Below are positions 1-8,417 of a stretch of 14,336 nucleotides of DNA, piece after piece. The translations under genes and the position numbers were made by a program. This DNA comes from Pseudobutyrivibrio sp. (GTDB taxonomy: Bacteria > Bacillota > Clostridia > Lachnospirales > Lachnospiraceae): NCBI GenBank assembly GCA_017557715.1, contig JAFYYE010000184.1, forward strand, positions 1-14,336. The letters run 5' to 3'. The notes under the pieces are model-generated. The model saw only the letters and a list, made by a program, of their open reading frames with translations, did no database searches and was not told the DNA's origin. How positions within the stretch are numbered: the first letter of the stretch is position 1; every line of letters begins with the position of its first letter.

Positions 1-3000
1 ATTGGAACGTGGAGCAGCACGAGCCAGGCTGGGTAAATTCAGAGCTTCAGAGATACACAGCACTTAACGAAGGAAATATCGAAGTAAAAGATGGCAAGCT
101 GTCACTGAAGCCACATGTTGCAGAGACAGAAGAGGGGCAAACAGAGGATAAGGAAGAAGAAACTGTAGAGGAGAAAATAACAAATGTTTCGTTTGATTTT
201 GATTTTAATGCAGAGGATTCAGACACTATTGCTGTTCAGTTAAATTTTGGTAAGATTGGAGATCTTGGTGACGCAGGAGAGGCTCAGGCAACTGTAAAGC
301 TTTCAAATGTTTCTCTTGTGGATACAGAAGATGATAGCCAGCTTCTTTCAGATAGAAATTTTGAGAATGGTGGTTGGAACTGTGGTTTCAATGATCCAGG
401 AAAGGGCTCATGCTCATTTGAGGATGGCAAGGCTGTAATCAACATTGAAAATTCAGGAAGTGAAAATTGGCACATTCAGCTTCAGCAGTCAGGCTTAAAG
501 CTTCAGAATGGTCATCACTATAAATTCTCTGTAGATGCAGTAGCATCAGCTGACAGAGGTATCGAGGTAAGCGTTCTTGATCCAGATAATGGATGGGCTT
601 GGTACGGCGGAACAAAGGCTACAATTGAAGGTTCTGCTATAGCAGGTAGCACAGGTGGTTCATCTTCATCATCAAAGAGAGAAATCACTTCAGGACGTAT
701 CACAACACAGAATAAGCACGATTTTACATATGGTAGATTCGAGGCCAGAGCAAAGGTTCCTACAGGAAAGGGATACTTACCAGCATTCTGGCTCATGGCA
801 ACAGATGAAGGACTTTATGGTCAGTGGCCAAAATGTGGAGAAATCGACATTATGGAAGTAATGGGCCAGGACACATCAAAGTCTTATCATACAATTCATT
901 ATGGCTACAGTGCGGGAAGTGGTCATAAGGAGAATCAGGGCAGCAAGACATTGAGGGAGAATGATTTTGCTAGTGAATATCATGTATTCAGAATGGATTG
1001 GGAGCCAGGAAAGATTACATGGTATGTGGATGATGAGCAGGTTTACACAACAAGCGATTGGTACACAGGAGCAGATGATGCAAGCCAGCTCACATATCCA
1101 GCCCCATTCGATCAGGATTTCTACGTTATCTTAAACCTTGCGGTAGGTGGTAGCTGGGTAGGAAATCCAGACGACAGCACATATGAGCATATGAACGATG
1201 ACAGCTATGACGTTGATTATGTTCGTGTATATCAGAAATCAGCTGAAGAGTACGAAGAGGAAGAAGCAAAGTGCAAGCGTCCAGAAAAAGAGCCAGTAAC
1301 ATATAGAGAGGCTGATGAGGATGGCAACTTTGTAATCAATGGAGATTTCTCAAAGGATATCGCTTTTGATGGCGCAGAGGATGCAGATAAGGACAACTGG
1401 GTTCTTCACCTTGAAAGTGATGCAAAGGAATCTACATATGAAGTAAAAGATAATGAAATCAAGATTACTCCATCTGCAGTTGGTTCACAGAATCACAGCG
1501 TGCAGCTTAAGCAAGTAGGTATCCCAATGTATAAGGGGTGGGAGTACGAGCTTACCTTTGATGCAGTAGCAGATGAGGAAAGAGAAATAATCGTAGATGT
1601 TGAAGGTCCAGACAGAGGATGGACACGTTACATGCAGGATACATCTGTAAAGGTTGGAACTGAGAAGGAGTCTTACAAGTACGCATTCACAATGAATGAT
1701 AAGACAGATCCTAACACATCACTTGAGTTTAACCTTGGTAAGCAGAAATCAACTGCAGCAGTTACTATCTCAAATGTTAAGCTTGTTCACAAGTCAGGCG
1801 AAGCAGTAGAGGAAGAGGATGCAAAGGAAATTCGCTCAGATGGCAATTACATCTACAACGGTGGTTTCGACCAGGGCGAAGGCAGACTTGGATACTGGGA
1901 TATTGATGACAAGGATAAAGATGTAGTATCAGTTACAAATAAAAAGAATTCTCGTATGCTTAAGGTGGTTGCGCCAAAGAGCACATCAGCTAGCAAGCCT
2001 ATCGTAATTAGCCAGGGTGAGCTTTCTCCAATTTCTGCTGGTCAGTATGAGATTAGCTTCGATGCTTATACAGAGGATGGCGCTACAGATGGAATTACAG
2101 TAGTTGCAGCAGGACATGAGGTAACACCAGAGCTTACAGGTACATCAAAGCATTTTGCAAAGAAGGTTGTTGTAGAAAAGAACTTAGCTCGTAAGGATTC
2201 AAATGTAGAACTTCGTTTTACAAAGCCAGGTACATATTATCTTGATAATGTATTCTTCACAGAAGCAGCACTTATCAAGAATGGTTCATTCAATGCAGGA
2301 ATTGCAGGCTTTAGCCCTTACATCTACGATTCCGTAAATGCGAATTATGTTATCGACAACATGAATGGAAATGATGACACATTCGCTATGACAATCGAGG
2401 ATACAGTTGCTGATACAGATGACAATTGCTGGTATATTCAGCTCAATCAGGATGGAGTAAATCTTGAAAAGGGCAAGACATACACAGTATCATTTAGAGC
2501 AAAATCTTCTATTAATAGAATCATCAAGTATTCTCTTCAAGAGTTTGAGGGTGCTTGGACAAACTATAGTGGTACAGGTTCTGTAGAGATTGGACCAGAG
2601 TGGCAGACATTTACTCACACATTCACAATGGAGAATGAAACAGACCCTAACACAAGATTTAATATCACAATGGGTTCTGTTGATGGAATCAGAATTTCAG
2701 AAAAGCATGATGTATATATTGATGATATTATGCTTGTAGAAGAAAGCGAAGATGAGCCTTCGACTCCAGCGCCTGCACCAGCACCAGCTCCTGCATCAGG
2801 AAGTGATGGTGGAAATACAAGTTCAGGTTCAGGATCAAGTTCAACTTCAGGCTCAGGCTCAGGAAGTAGCACAGGAACAACAAGTTCTGCTTCAAGCAGT
2901 ACAACAACTTCATCATCAAGTGCTACAGCAGCACAGTCCCCAGCACCACAGTCCCCAGCACCACAGGTAGCTATAGCAGATGCCCAGGTGCCAGCTGCTG

Positions 3001-3299
3001 GAAACACAAGCGCTAATCAGCCTGCTAGCGATACAACAAAGAAGACAGCTAGGAAGGCTACAACAGATAACTCTAAGACTGCAGAAGCTTCAGAAGACGA
3101 AGTAGTTGAGGAGGAAGAAGAGGAAGTAGTAGCAGAAACAGAACTTAAAGATGAAACTACTTCAGCTACAACAGAGGAAGCTACTGAAGAGGTAGAAGAA
3201 ACTGAAGAAGAGCCAGTGGAAGAGGCAACAGGTTTCTGGGTAGCAATCGTAAACTTCTTCAAGGCAATTGCAGAATTTTTCAAAAGACTCTTTTCGTAA
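1..3299 (+). CDS. Secreted GH16 endo-beta-glucanase (laminarinase/lichenase type) with multiple CBM4/9-like modules, 5' partial
   Basis: The reading frame is open from the window start (first full codon at base 3), so the signal peptide and first GH16 strands lie upstream. The GTG at base 9 is internal: the preceding Trp-Asn and following EQHEPGWVN form a typical GH16 motif. Counting residues from base 9, GH16 runs 1-37 and 225-410, with catalytic motif EIDIME at 278-283 (E278 nucleophile and E283 acid/base by family analogy). Residues 38-222 are an insertion: an acidic linker, then CBM-like halves in reversed order, then a Ser-rich linker. Three CBM4/9-like modules follow (about 440-593, 612-752, 755-910). 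A Pro/Ala, Ser/Gly/Thr and Glu-rich stalk (911-1074) leads to an amphipathic tail (1075-1096). No LPXTG motif is seen. It probably hydrolyses extracellular mixed-linkage or beta-1,3-glucan; the exact linkage cannot be read from sequence. Confidence 0.93.
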   Translation, partial: WNVEQHEPGWVNSELQRYTALNEGNIEVKDGKLSLKPHVAETEEGQTEDKEEETVEEKITNVSFDFDFNAEDSDTIAVQLNFGKIGDLGDAGEAQATVKLSNVSLVDTEDDSQLLSDRNFENGGWNCGFNDPGKGSCSFEDGKAVINIENSGSENWHIQLQQSGLKLQNGHHYKFSVDAVASADRGIEVSVLDPDNGWAWYGGTKATIEGSAIAGSTGGSSSSSKREITSGRITTQNKHDFTYGRFEARAKVPTGKGYLPAFWLMATDEGLYGQWPKCGEIDIMEVMGQDTSKSYHTIHYGYSAGSGHKENQGSKTLRENDFASEYHVFRMDWEPGKITWYVDDEQVYTTSDWYTGADDASQLTYPAPFDQDFYVILNLAVGGSWVGNPDDSTYEHMNDDSYDVDYVRVYQKSAEEYEEEEAKCKRPEKEPVTYREADEDGNFVINGDFSKDIAFDGAEDADKDNWVLHLESDAKESTYEVKDNEIKITPSAVGSQNHSVQLKQVGIPMYKGWEYELTFDAVADEEREIIVDVEGPDRGWTRYMQDTSVKVGTEKESYKYAFTMNDKTDPNTSLEFNLGKQKSTAAVTISNVKLVHKSGEAVEEEDAKEIRSDGNYIYNGGFDQGEGRLGYWDIDDKDKDVVSVTNKKNSRMLKVVAPKSTSASKPIVISQGELSPISAGQYEISFDAYTEDGATDGITVVAAGHEVTPELTGTSKHFAKKVVVEKNLARKDSNVELRFTKPGTYYLDNVFFTEAALIKNGSFNAGIAGFSPYIYDSVNANYVIDNMNGNDDTFAMTIEDTVADTDDNCWYIQLNQDGVNLEKGKTYTVSFRAKSSINRIIKYSLQEFEGAWTNYSGTGSVEIGPEWQTFTHTFTMENETDPNTRFNITMGSVDGIRISEKHDVYIDDIMLVEESEDEPSTPAPAPAPAPASGSDGGNTSSGSGSSSTSGSGSGSSTGTTSSASSSTTTSSSSATAAQSPAPQSPAPQVAIADAQVPAAGNTSANQPASDTTKKTARKATTDNSKTAEASEDEVVEEEEEEVVAETELKDETTSATTEEATEEVEETEEEPVEEATGFWVAIVNFFKAIAEFFKRLFS
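120..675 (+). other. CBM-like insertion in the GH16 domain, halves in swapped order
   Basis: Canonical GH16 enzymes run almost directly from the strand ending LSLKP to the strand beginning TSGRITTQ. Here about 185 residues intervene. Residues 56-104 resemble the C-terminal half of the CBM modules found later in this protein: alternating strand, LNFGK, then a closing strand SNVSLV comparable to SNVKLV of the first C-terminal module. Residues 110-208 resemble the N-terminal half: an NGG-W/F start, then an IQLQQSGL..L..G..Y segment, an R-I-V strand, and a GW..Y end. Joining residue 208 to residue 55 would rebuild one canonical module. The assignment rests on by-eye alignment to the protein's own downstream modules. 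Confidence 0.65.
2932..2966 (+). repeat. Short tandem repeat in the stalk-coding region
   Basis: A 15-base unit (cacagtccccagcac) occurs twice in tandem and encodes the SPAPQ repeat of the Pro/Ala-rich stalk. It is an in-frame low-complexity repeat that could vary in copy number between strains. Confidence 0.7.
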
Positions 3300-3332
3300 A
3301 TTCGTAAAATACAAATACTAAACCCCTTTTAG

Positions 3333-3370
3333 ATAATGGTATTCCTTCATGGAATACCATTATTCTTTTT
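3333..3370 (+). terminator. Rho-independent terminator of the GH16 gene
   Basis: A perfect 13-base-pair stem (ataatggtattcc at 3333-3345 with its complement at 3351-3363) encloses a 5-base loop and is followed by TCTTTTT. It lies 33 bases after the GH16 stop and insulates that gene from the transporter operon. Confidence 0.93.
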
Positions 3371-3397
3371 ATGAATAAATATGGGCATGGATTTTTA

Positions 3398-3426
3398 TTG
3401 AAAAAGACACATTTGGATTGTACACT
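3398..3426 (+). promoter_or_regulatory. Sigma-A-like promoter of the ABC transporter operon
   Basis: TTGAAA (3398-3403) and TACACT (3421-3426) are separated by exactly 17 bases, just after the GH16 terminator and 46 bases before the first permease start. Transcription would begin near 3433. No clear operator is visible, although the -10 region (TGTACACT) loosely resembles the complement of the GTGTAACA motif found before hypB. Confidence 0.6.
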
Positions 3427-3471
3427 TAAGAATCACGTGGTGAAGTTTTAGATATTCAGAGGTATTCTTTT

Positions 3472-4416
3472 TTGAAATATAGTATTAAGCGTATTATACA
3501 ATTAATTCCAATTCTTATTGCAATCACATTTTTGTCATTTGCAATGATGCGACTGGCTGGTTCTGATGTTGTGGAGCAGAAGATGCTCAACACTGGACAG
3601 GTAGTATCTGAAGCGCAGCTTGAAGCGGCAAAGGCAGAATTGGGATTGGATAAACCATTTTTAGTTCAATATTGTGTGTGGCTTGGAAATCTCCTTCACG
3701 GTGACATGGGCGTTAGCTATGTGTCTGGAAAGGATGTTTTTGAAACATTTATTTCAAAGCTTCCAGCAACACTATTTCTCACAGTTACATCTATCTTACT
3801 TACAATCGTAATCTCAATCCCTTTAGGCATAATTTCAGCAGTATACAAAAATAAATTTTGGGATTATTTAATTAGATTCATCAGCTTTATTGGCAATAGT
3901 ATGCCAAACTTTTTCGTTTCATTGGTGCTGATGTATCTACTTGGAATAAGACTTGGTCTGTTCCCTATTATTTCAAAAGATATGAGCATAACAAGTGTAG
4001 CGATGCCTACATTCACTTTGGCTATTGCAATGAGTGCAAAATATTTACGACAGGTAAGAGCTACAGTTCTTGATGAGCTTAGCAAAGACTATATTATGGG
4101 CGCAAAATCTAGAGGCGTGAAGTTTTCAGTAATCCTTTGGAAGAGCGTAATGAGAGAATCACTTGTTACCATAATTACTCTTTTAGCCCTCTCAATAGGA
4201 AGTCTTCTCGGAGGAACAGCAATTGTTGAGTCCATCTTCATGTGGGATGGAGTAGGCAAAATGGCAGTTGATGCAATTAATATGCGTGATTATCCAATCA
4301 TACAGGCATATGTAATGTGGATGGCTATTATTTATGTGACAGTTAATCTGATTACAGATTTGTCTTATCGATTGTTAGACCCAAGAATCAGATTGGAGGA
4401 TGCTAGAGATGAATAA
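3472..4416 (+). CDS. ABC importer permease, NikB/DppB type
   Basis: Integral membrane subunit (314 residues, normal for the family) of a nickel/dipeptide-class ABC importer. The N terminus MKYSIKRIIQLIPILIAITFLSF is the usual first membrane helix of NikB/DppB proteins, followed by the extracytoplasmic loop with ELGLDKPFLVQY. Further hydrophobic helices follow about residue 95. The cytoplasmic EAA coupling loop is at about 206-226 (DYIMGAKSRG). The start is TTG: an in-frame stop at 3427 rules out most upstream extension, no other standard start lies between, and AGAGG at 3458-3462 sits 9 bases ahead. The gene overlaps the next permease. Nickel rather than peptide as substrate is inferred from the nearby hypB. 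Confidence 0.9.
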   Translation: MKYSIKRIIQLIPILIAITFLSFAMMRLAGSDVVEQKMLNTGQVVSEAQLEAAKAELGLDKPFLVQYCVWLGNLLHGDMGVSYVSGKDVFETFISKLPATLFLTVTSILLTIVISIPLGIISAVYKNKFWDYLIRFISFIGNSMPNFFVSLVLMYLLGIRLGLFPIISKDMSITSVAMPTFTLAIAMSAKYLRQVRATVLDELSKDYIMGAKSRGVKFSVILWKSVMRESLVTIITLLALSIGSLLGGTAIVESIFMWDGVGKMAVDAINMRDYPIIQAYVMWMAIIYVTVNLITDLSYRLLDPRIRLEDARDE

Positions 4417-5203
4417 GAAACTTATCGTATATACGATATTAGCATTTGCTCTGATTCTTGTAGCTATATTTGCGGAGCATTTATGTCCATTTGATCCATA
4501 TGCTCAGGATTTGGCACTTAGCTATAATGCACCAAGCGTTGAGCATCTTATGGGAACCGATGCCTACGGCAGAGATATGTTTTCCAGAATTATAATCGGA
4601 GCCAGAGCTAGTATTCTATCTACATTGGCACTTGTAGCTATTATCACAATATTTGGCACCATTGTTGGCGTTATATGCGGCTATTTCGGTGGCAAATTAG
4701 ATTCAATAGTGATGCGAATATCAGATTTCTTTTTGGCTTTTCCAGGGCTTGTATTTGCCCTTGCAGTAGCAGCTCTTCTTGGTGGCGGCATCATTAACGC
4801 TGTAATTGCACTTGCTGTTATTAGCTGGCCAAAATATTCGCGAGTAGCACGAAGTCAGACATTATCAGTAAAGGCACTGTCCTTTATTCAGGCGGCAAAG
4901 TTGGCAGGCGACACACCAGTACAGATTATCCTTCGCCATATTTTGCCAAATATACTTGGTCCAATTTTGGTTACATCAATGTTGGATATTGGAACAATGA
5001 TGATGGAGCTTGCAGGCCTTTCATTTTTAGGTCTTGGGGCACAGCCACCAATAGCAGAGTGGGGCAGCATGATGAGCAATGGTCGAAGCATGCTTCAGAC
5101 CTATCCATGGGTGGTACTTTCACCGGGATTTGCGATTTTTATTTCGGTGGTAATTTTTAATTTGTTGGGTGATACGGTTAGGGATTGTCTTGATCCTAAG
5201 TAG
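4409..5203 (+). CDS. ABC importer permease, NikC/DppC type
   Basis: Second membrane subunit, about 264 residues. It has a single N-terminal helix (LIVYTILAFALILVAIFAEH), the conserved HLMGTDAYGRDMFSRIIIGAR stretch of DppC/NikC proteins, several further helices, and the EAA loop at about 158-178 (SFIQAAKLAGD). I choose ATG 4409 over the in-frame ATG at 4400: the ribosome site TTGGAGG ends at 4399, directly against the first ATG but 9 bases from the second. The gene then overlaps the upstream permease by 8 bases, a sign of translational coupling. With its partner it forms the transmembrane channel. Confidence 0.9.
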   Translation: MNKKLIVYTILAFALILVAIFAEHLCPFDPYAQDLALSYNAPSVEHLMGTDAYGRDMFSRIIIGARASILSTLALVAIITIFGTIVGVICGYFGGKLDSIVMRISDFFLAFPGLVFALAVAALLGGGIINAVIALAVISWPKYSRVARSQTLSVKALSFIQAAKLAGDTPVQIILRHILPNILGPILVTSMLDIGTMMMELAGLSFLGLGAQPPIAEWGSMMSNGRSMLQTYPWVVLSPGFAIFISVVIFNLLGDTVRDCLDPK

Positions 5204-5235
5204 CCGCACCGTATAGAGAAAGGAGTATAGATAAT

Positions 5236-6810
5236 ATGAAAGGATTGAAGAAGTCAGTTGCATTTGTTATGGCTATGGCTCTTACAATGGCCACTTTTAC
5301 AGGCTGTGGTGCAAAGTCAGAAACAGCAACTAGTCAGTCAGAGGTTTCATCAGATGCAAAGAAGACATTTACATTTGGTGATACAACCTTCAATGCAGAA
5401 AACGAGGAGGCAAACATAGACCCACACGATACATATTGTGGATGGGCGTGCATTCGTTACGGCATTGGCGAGACACTTTTTAAGTTTAATGACAACATGG
5501 AGCTGGAACCTTGGGTTGCTGAGAGTTTTGAAAATGTAGATGAACTTACATGGAAAATTGTAATTAAAGATGGTGTTACATTCTCAAATGGCAAGGCAGT
5601 AGATGCAGCAGCAGTTAAGGCTTGTATCGAGGACCTTGTAGCTGTTCACGAAAGAGCTGCAGGTGACCTTGCAATCGACACAATTGAGGCTGATGGACAG
5701 ACTCTTACAATTAAGACTCAGACACCTAAGCCAACACTTATGAATTATCTTTGCGACCCATATGGTTGCGTCATTGATGTAGAAGAGGGAAATGCAGATG
5801 GTATCGTTGTTGGTACAGGTCCATTTGTATGTACTGAGCTTGTTACAAGTGACCATCTTAATCTTGTAAAGAATGAGAATTACTGGAATGGTGAAGTAAA
5901 GATTGATGAGGCAAAGGTTATCACAATTTCTGATGGTGATACACTTGCACTTGCACTTCAGAATGGCGATATTGATGCCGCTTATGGTATGGCTTATGCA
6001 AACTATCCATTATTTGAAAATGATGAGTATACATTTACAGGCACACCTACAAGCCGTGCGTTCTTCTGCCAGATGAATTACAACTCACCTGTAATCAAGG
6101 ATGATGTAGTTCGCAAGGCACTTGCAATGGGTATTGATAAAGAGGGATTCGTAAATACGTTATTAAATGGCTACGGCTATGTTGGCGTAGGTGCGTTCCC
6201 AGATAACTTCTCATTTGGAGGAGATGTTGTTACTACAGAAAGCTATGACCCAGAGAAGGCAAAGACTCTTCTTGAAGAGGCAGGCTGGGTAGATACAGAT
6301 GGAGATGGAATCCGTGAGAAGGACGGCCAGACTCTTACAATCAGATGGATTAGTTATCCAAGCCGTCAGGAACTTCCACTTCTTGCAGAGAGTGCCCAGG
6401 CAACTCTTAAGGATATCGGTTTTGACATTCAGCTTAATGTAACTGCAGATCACGGAACAATCGTAGCTGAGAAGGATACATGGGATGTATATGCAGCAGC
6501 ATTCGTTACTTGCGGAATTGGCGATCCAATGTACTTCTTCACAACTCACTGCTTAGATGATTCATCAAAGAACCGTGGTGGATATCACAGTGATGAGATT
6601 CAGGCACTTGCAGATGAGATGAATGCTACATTCGATGCAGGTGCAAGAGGCGATATCGCAGTAAAGATGCAGCAGCAGATTCTTGATGACAATGCATTTA
6701 TCTTCTGCTCATTCCTTCGCATGAGCATGATTACAAAGGCAAACGTAACAGGACTTGTAGCACATCCAAGTGATTACTACGAGTTCACAGCAGATTTAGA
6801 TATTAACTAA
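5236..6810 (+). CDS. Substrate-binding lipoprotein of the ABC importer, NikA/DppA (SBP_bac_5) family
   Basis: A 524-residue extracellular solute-binding lipoprotein. The N terminus has a Lys-rich start, a hydrophobic stretch and a lipobox-like FTGC, so Cys24 should be lipidated and anchor the mature protein. A Ser/Thr-rich spacer follows. The body has family 5 SBP features: GETLFKFNDNMELEPWVAES near the start, TGPF..T and LVKNENYWNG in the middle, and VRKALAMGIDKEGFVN and YDPEKAKTLLEEAGW later. His64, Cys68 and Cys72 cluster in HDTYCGWAC, and a TTHC stretch lies nearer the C terminus; these could be metal ligands, which is speculation. AGGAG precedes ATG by 10 bases. Nickel or a nickel chelate is the favoured cargo; short peptides remain possible. 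Confidence 0.9.
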   Translation: MKGLKKSVAFVMAMALTMATFTGCGAKSETATSQSEVSSDAKKTFTFGDTTFNAENEEANIDPHDTYCGWACIRYGIGETLFKFNDNMELEPWVAESFENVDELTWKIVIKDGVTFSNGKAVDAAAVKACIEDLVAVHERAAGDLAIDTIEADGQTLTIKTQTPKPTLMNYLCDPYGCVIDVEEGNADGIVVGTGPFVCTELVTSDHLNLVKNENYWNGEVKIDEAKVITISDGDTLALALQNGDIDAAYGMAYANYPLFENDEYTFTGTPTSRAFFCQMNYNSPVIKDDVVRKALAMGIDKEGFVNTLLNGYGYVGVGAFPDNFSFGGDVVTTESYDPEKAKTLLEEAGWVDTDGDGIREKDGQTLTIRWISYPSRQELPLLAESAQATLKDIGFDIQLNVTADHGTIVAEKDTWDVYAAAFVTCGIGDPMYFFTTHCLDDSSKNRGGYHSDEIQALADEMNATFDAGARGDIAVKMQQQILDDNAFIFCSFLRMSMITKANVTGLVAHPSDYYEFTADLDIN

Positions 6811-6821
6811 GGTGATAATAA

Positions 6822-7604
6822 TTGGCTTCCATATTAGATTTTGATAATGTACAAATTTCATTCGATAAGCGTCCGGTTGTTTCCGACATAAGCTTCTCTT
6901 TGCAGCCAGGGGAAATCCTTGCCCTTGTTGGAGAATCTGGCAGTGGCAAGAGTACCCTTATACGCTCTATTACAGGTCTATTAAACGATAATGGACGTGT
7001 AACAGGTGGAAGCATTAATTACAAAGGCAAAAGCTTACGTGGCATTTCAGAAAAGGAAATGCGTAATATACGAGGCGCTGAAATTGGCATGATTTTTCAG
7101 GATGCCAAGAGTTCACTTTGCCCAATCCGAACTATTGGAAGTCAAATTATTGAAAGTATGTCCGCTCATGGAAAAGTGGATAAGGCTGATGCAAAGAAAA
7201 AATCATTAGAGCTTTTTGAAAAGCTTGGTTTTAAAGATGGAGAAAAGCTATGGAATAGTTATCCTTTTGAGCTTTCAGGAGGAATGAATCAGCGTGCAGG
7301 GATAGCTATCTCCATGCTTTTGAATCCATCGGTTTTATTGGCGGATGAACCTACCAGTGCACTTGATGTTGCAGTTCAAAAACAGGTGGTAGAAGAGATG
7401 CTTAAGCTAAGAGAATTGTTTGGCACAGCTATCATCATAGTTACTCACGATATCAGTGTGGCATCAGCAATGGCGGATACTATGTTAGTTTTAAAAGAGG
7501 GCCGTATGATGGAATATGGTCCGGCAAAGGAAATTCTGAGTAATCCACAGAATGATTACACTAAGCTTTTACTTTCAGCTGTTCCAAGGCTTAAGAGGGG
7601 CTAG
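6822..7604 (+). CDS. ABC importer ATPase, NikD/DppD type
   Basis: Cytoplasmic ATPase of the importer (260 residues). Walker A is GESGSGKST at 37-45, the Q-loop is in MIFQDAKSS, the signature is LSGGM at 151-155 (Met in place of the usual Gln), Walker B is LLADEP at 172-177 followed by the D-loop SALD, and the switch His is H209 in VTHD. The start is TTG, supported by AAGGTG (6809-6814) 7 bases upstream and by the alignment of the first strand LDFDNVQISF to the family. The Shine-Dalgarno overlaps the stop of the binding-protein gene, indicating co-translation in one operon. It would pair with the next ATPase as a heterodimer. Confidence 0.92.
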   Translation: MASILDFDNVQISFDKRPVVSDISFSLQPGEILALVGESGSGKSTLIRSITGLLNDNGRVTGGSINYKGKSLRGISEKEMRNIRGAEIGMIFQDAKSSLCPIRTIGSQIIESMSAHGKVDKADAKKKSLELFEKLGFKDGEKLWNSYPFELSGGMNQRAGIAISMLLNPSVLLADEPTSALDVAVQKQVVEEMLKLRELFGTAIIIVTHDISVASAMADTMLVLKEGRMMEYGPAKEILSNPQNDYTKLLLSAVPRLKRG

Positions 7605-7615
7605 GAGATATAGAC

Positions 7616-8374
7616 ATGGATGATATTATTATTGTTAATAATCTAAGTAAAAACTTCAAAAGCCGTGGAAAGTCTGACACACTTGCTGTAAAGAATGTTT
7701 CCTTTTGTTTGAAGCGTGGGGAGACATTAGGGATAGTAGGTGAATCTGGAAGTGGAAAAAGTACGGTGGCAAAACTTATTACAGGTTTGCTTAAACCATC
7801 CGATGGTGAAGTTCGTATATACGATAATGCGGAAAGATTATTGTCTCAGAAAAAAGCATTGGAGTTCTACAGTCAGATTCAGATGGTATTCCAAAATCCA
7901 GCAGAATCCTTTAACCCAAGAAAAACTATTGGGTATGGAATCGGTGAAGGGTTACGAAATCGTGGTTATTCACCGGCTGCAACTGCAACAGTAGTTGCAG
8001 AGCTTTTGGAAAAGGTGGGGCTTGAGCCAAGCATTGCTCGAAAGTACCCACATCAGGTGAGCGTAGGACAGTGTCAGCGTGCGGCAATTGCCAGAGCCCT
8101 TGCGGTAAAGCCAAAGATTTTGGTTTGCGATGAGGCCACCAGCGCATTGGATGTTACTGTTCAAAAGCAGATTATAGAACTTCTTGATGAACTTAGAAAA
8201 TCTGAAGATTTAAGCATAATTTTCATTTGCCACAACCTGGCTTTAGTACAAAGCTTTTGTGACAGAGTATTGGTTCTCTATGACGGAGAAGTCGTAGAGG
8301 AAGGTGAGCCTGACAGGATAATAAATAATCCAAAGGCTGAATATACAAAAGTTTTAGTGGACTCTATTCTTTAA
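7616..8374 (+). CDS. ABC importer ATPase, NikE/DppF type
   Basis: Second ATPase (252 residues). Walker A is GESGSGKST at 42-50, the Q-loop is MVFQNPAESFNPRKTIG, Walker B is ILVCDEAT at about 168-175 with SALD after it, and the switch His lies in ICHNLA. The signature is VSVGQCQR at 148-155, where most homologues have LSGGQ.QR, so the first Leu and one Gly are replaced. Ser and the second Gly, which contact nucleotide, are kept. AGGAG (7603-7607) overlaps the preceding stop codon and lies 8 bases before ATG. It should power import together with the upstream ATPase; asymmetric signature motifs are common in heterodimeric transporters. Confidence 0.92.
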   Translation: MDDIIIVNNLSKNFKSRGKSDTLAVKNVSFCLKRGETLGIVGESGSGKSTVAKLITGLLKPSDGEVRIYDNAERLLSQKKALEFYSQIQMVFQNPAESFNPRKTIGYGIGEGLRNRGYSPAATATVVAELLEKVGLEPSIARKYPHQVSVGQCQRAAIARALAVKPKILVCDEATSALDVTVQKQIIELLDELRKSEDLSIIFICHNLALVQSFCDRVLVLYDGEVVEEGEPDRIINNPKAEYTKVLVDSIL

Positions 8375-8380
8375 CTGTGG

Positions 8381-8409
8381 TTGGGATGAAAAGGACTATA
8401 TGGTATACT
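8381..8409 (+). promoter_or_regulatory. Possible internal promoter giving a leaderless methyltransferase transcript
   Basis: TTGGGA (8381-8386) and TATACT (8404-8409) are 17 bases apart. The -10 box ends only 8 bases before the ATG at 8418, so a transcript would start at or next to the start codon. The region between has only a weak ribosome site (AGGG, 8410-8413). The match could be chance in AT-rich DNA. Confidence 0.35.
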
Positions 8410-8417
8410 AGGGCAGT

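Noticed and set aside
2615..3283. Minus-strand open frames opposite the glucanase stalk
   Set aside because: They arise from low-complexity Ser/Thr/Glu coding sequence and have no ribosome site or recognisable domain.
4400..4408. ATG 4400 as the start of the second permease
   Set aside because: The Shine-Dalgarno directly abuts it; ATG 4409 has proper spacing.
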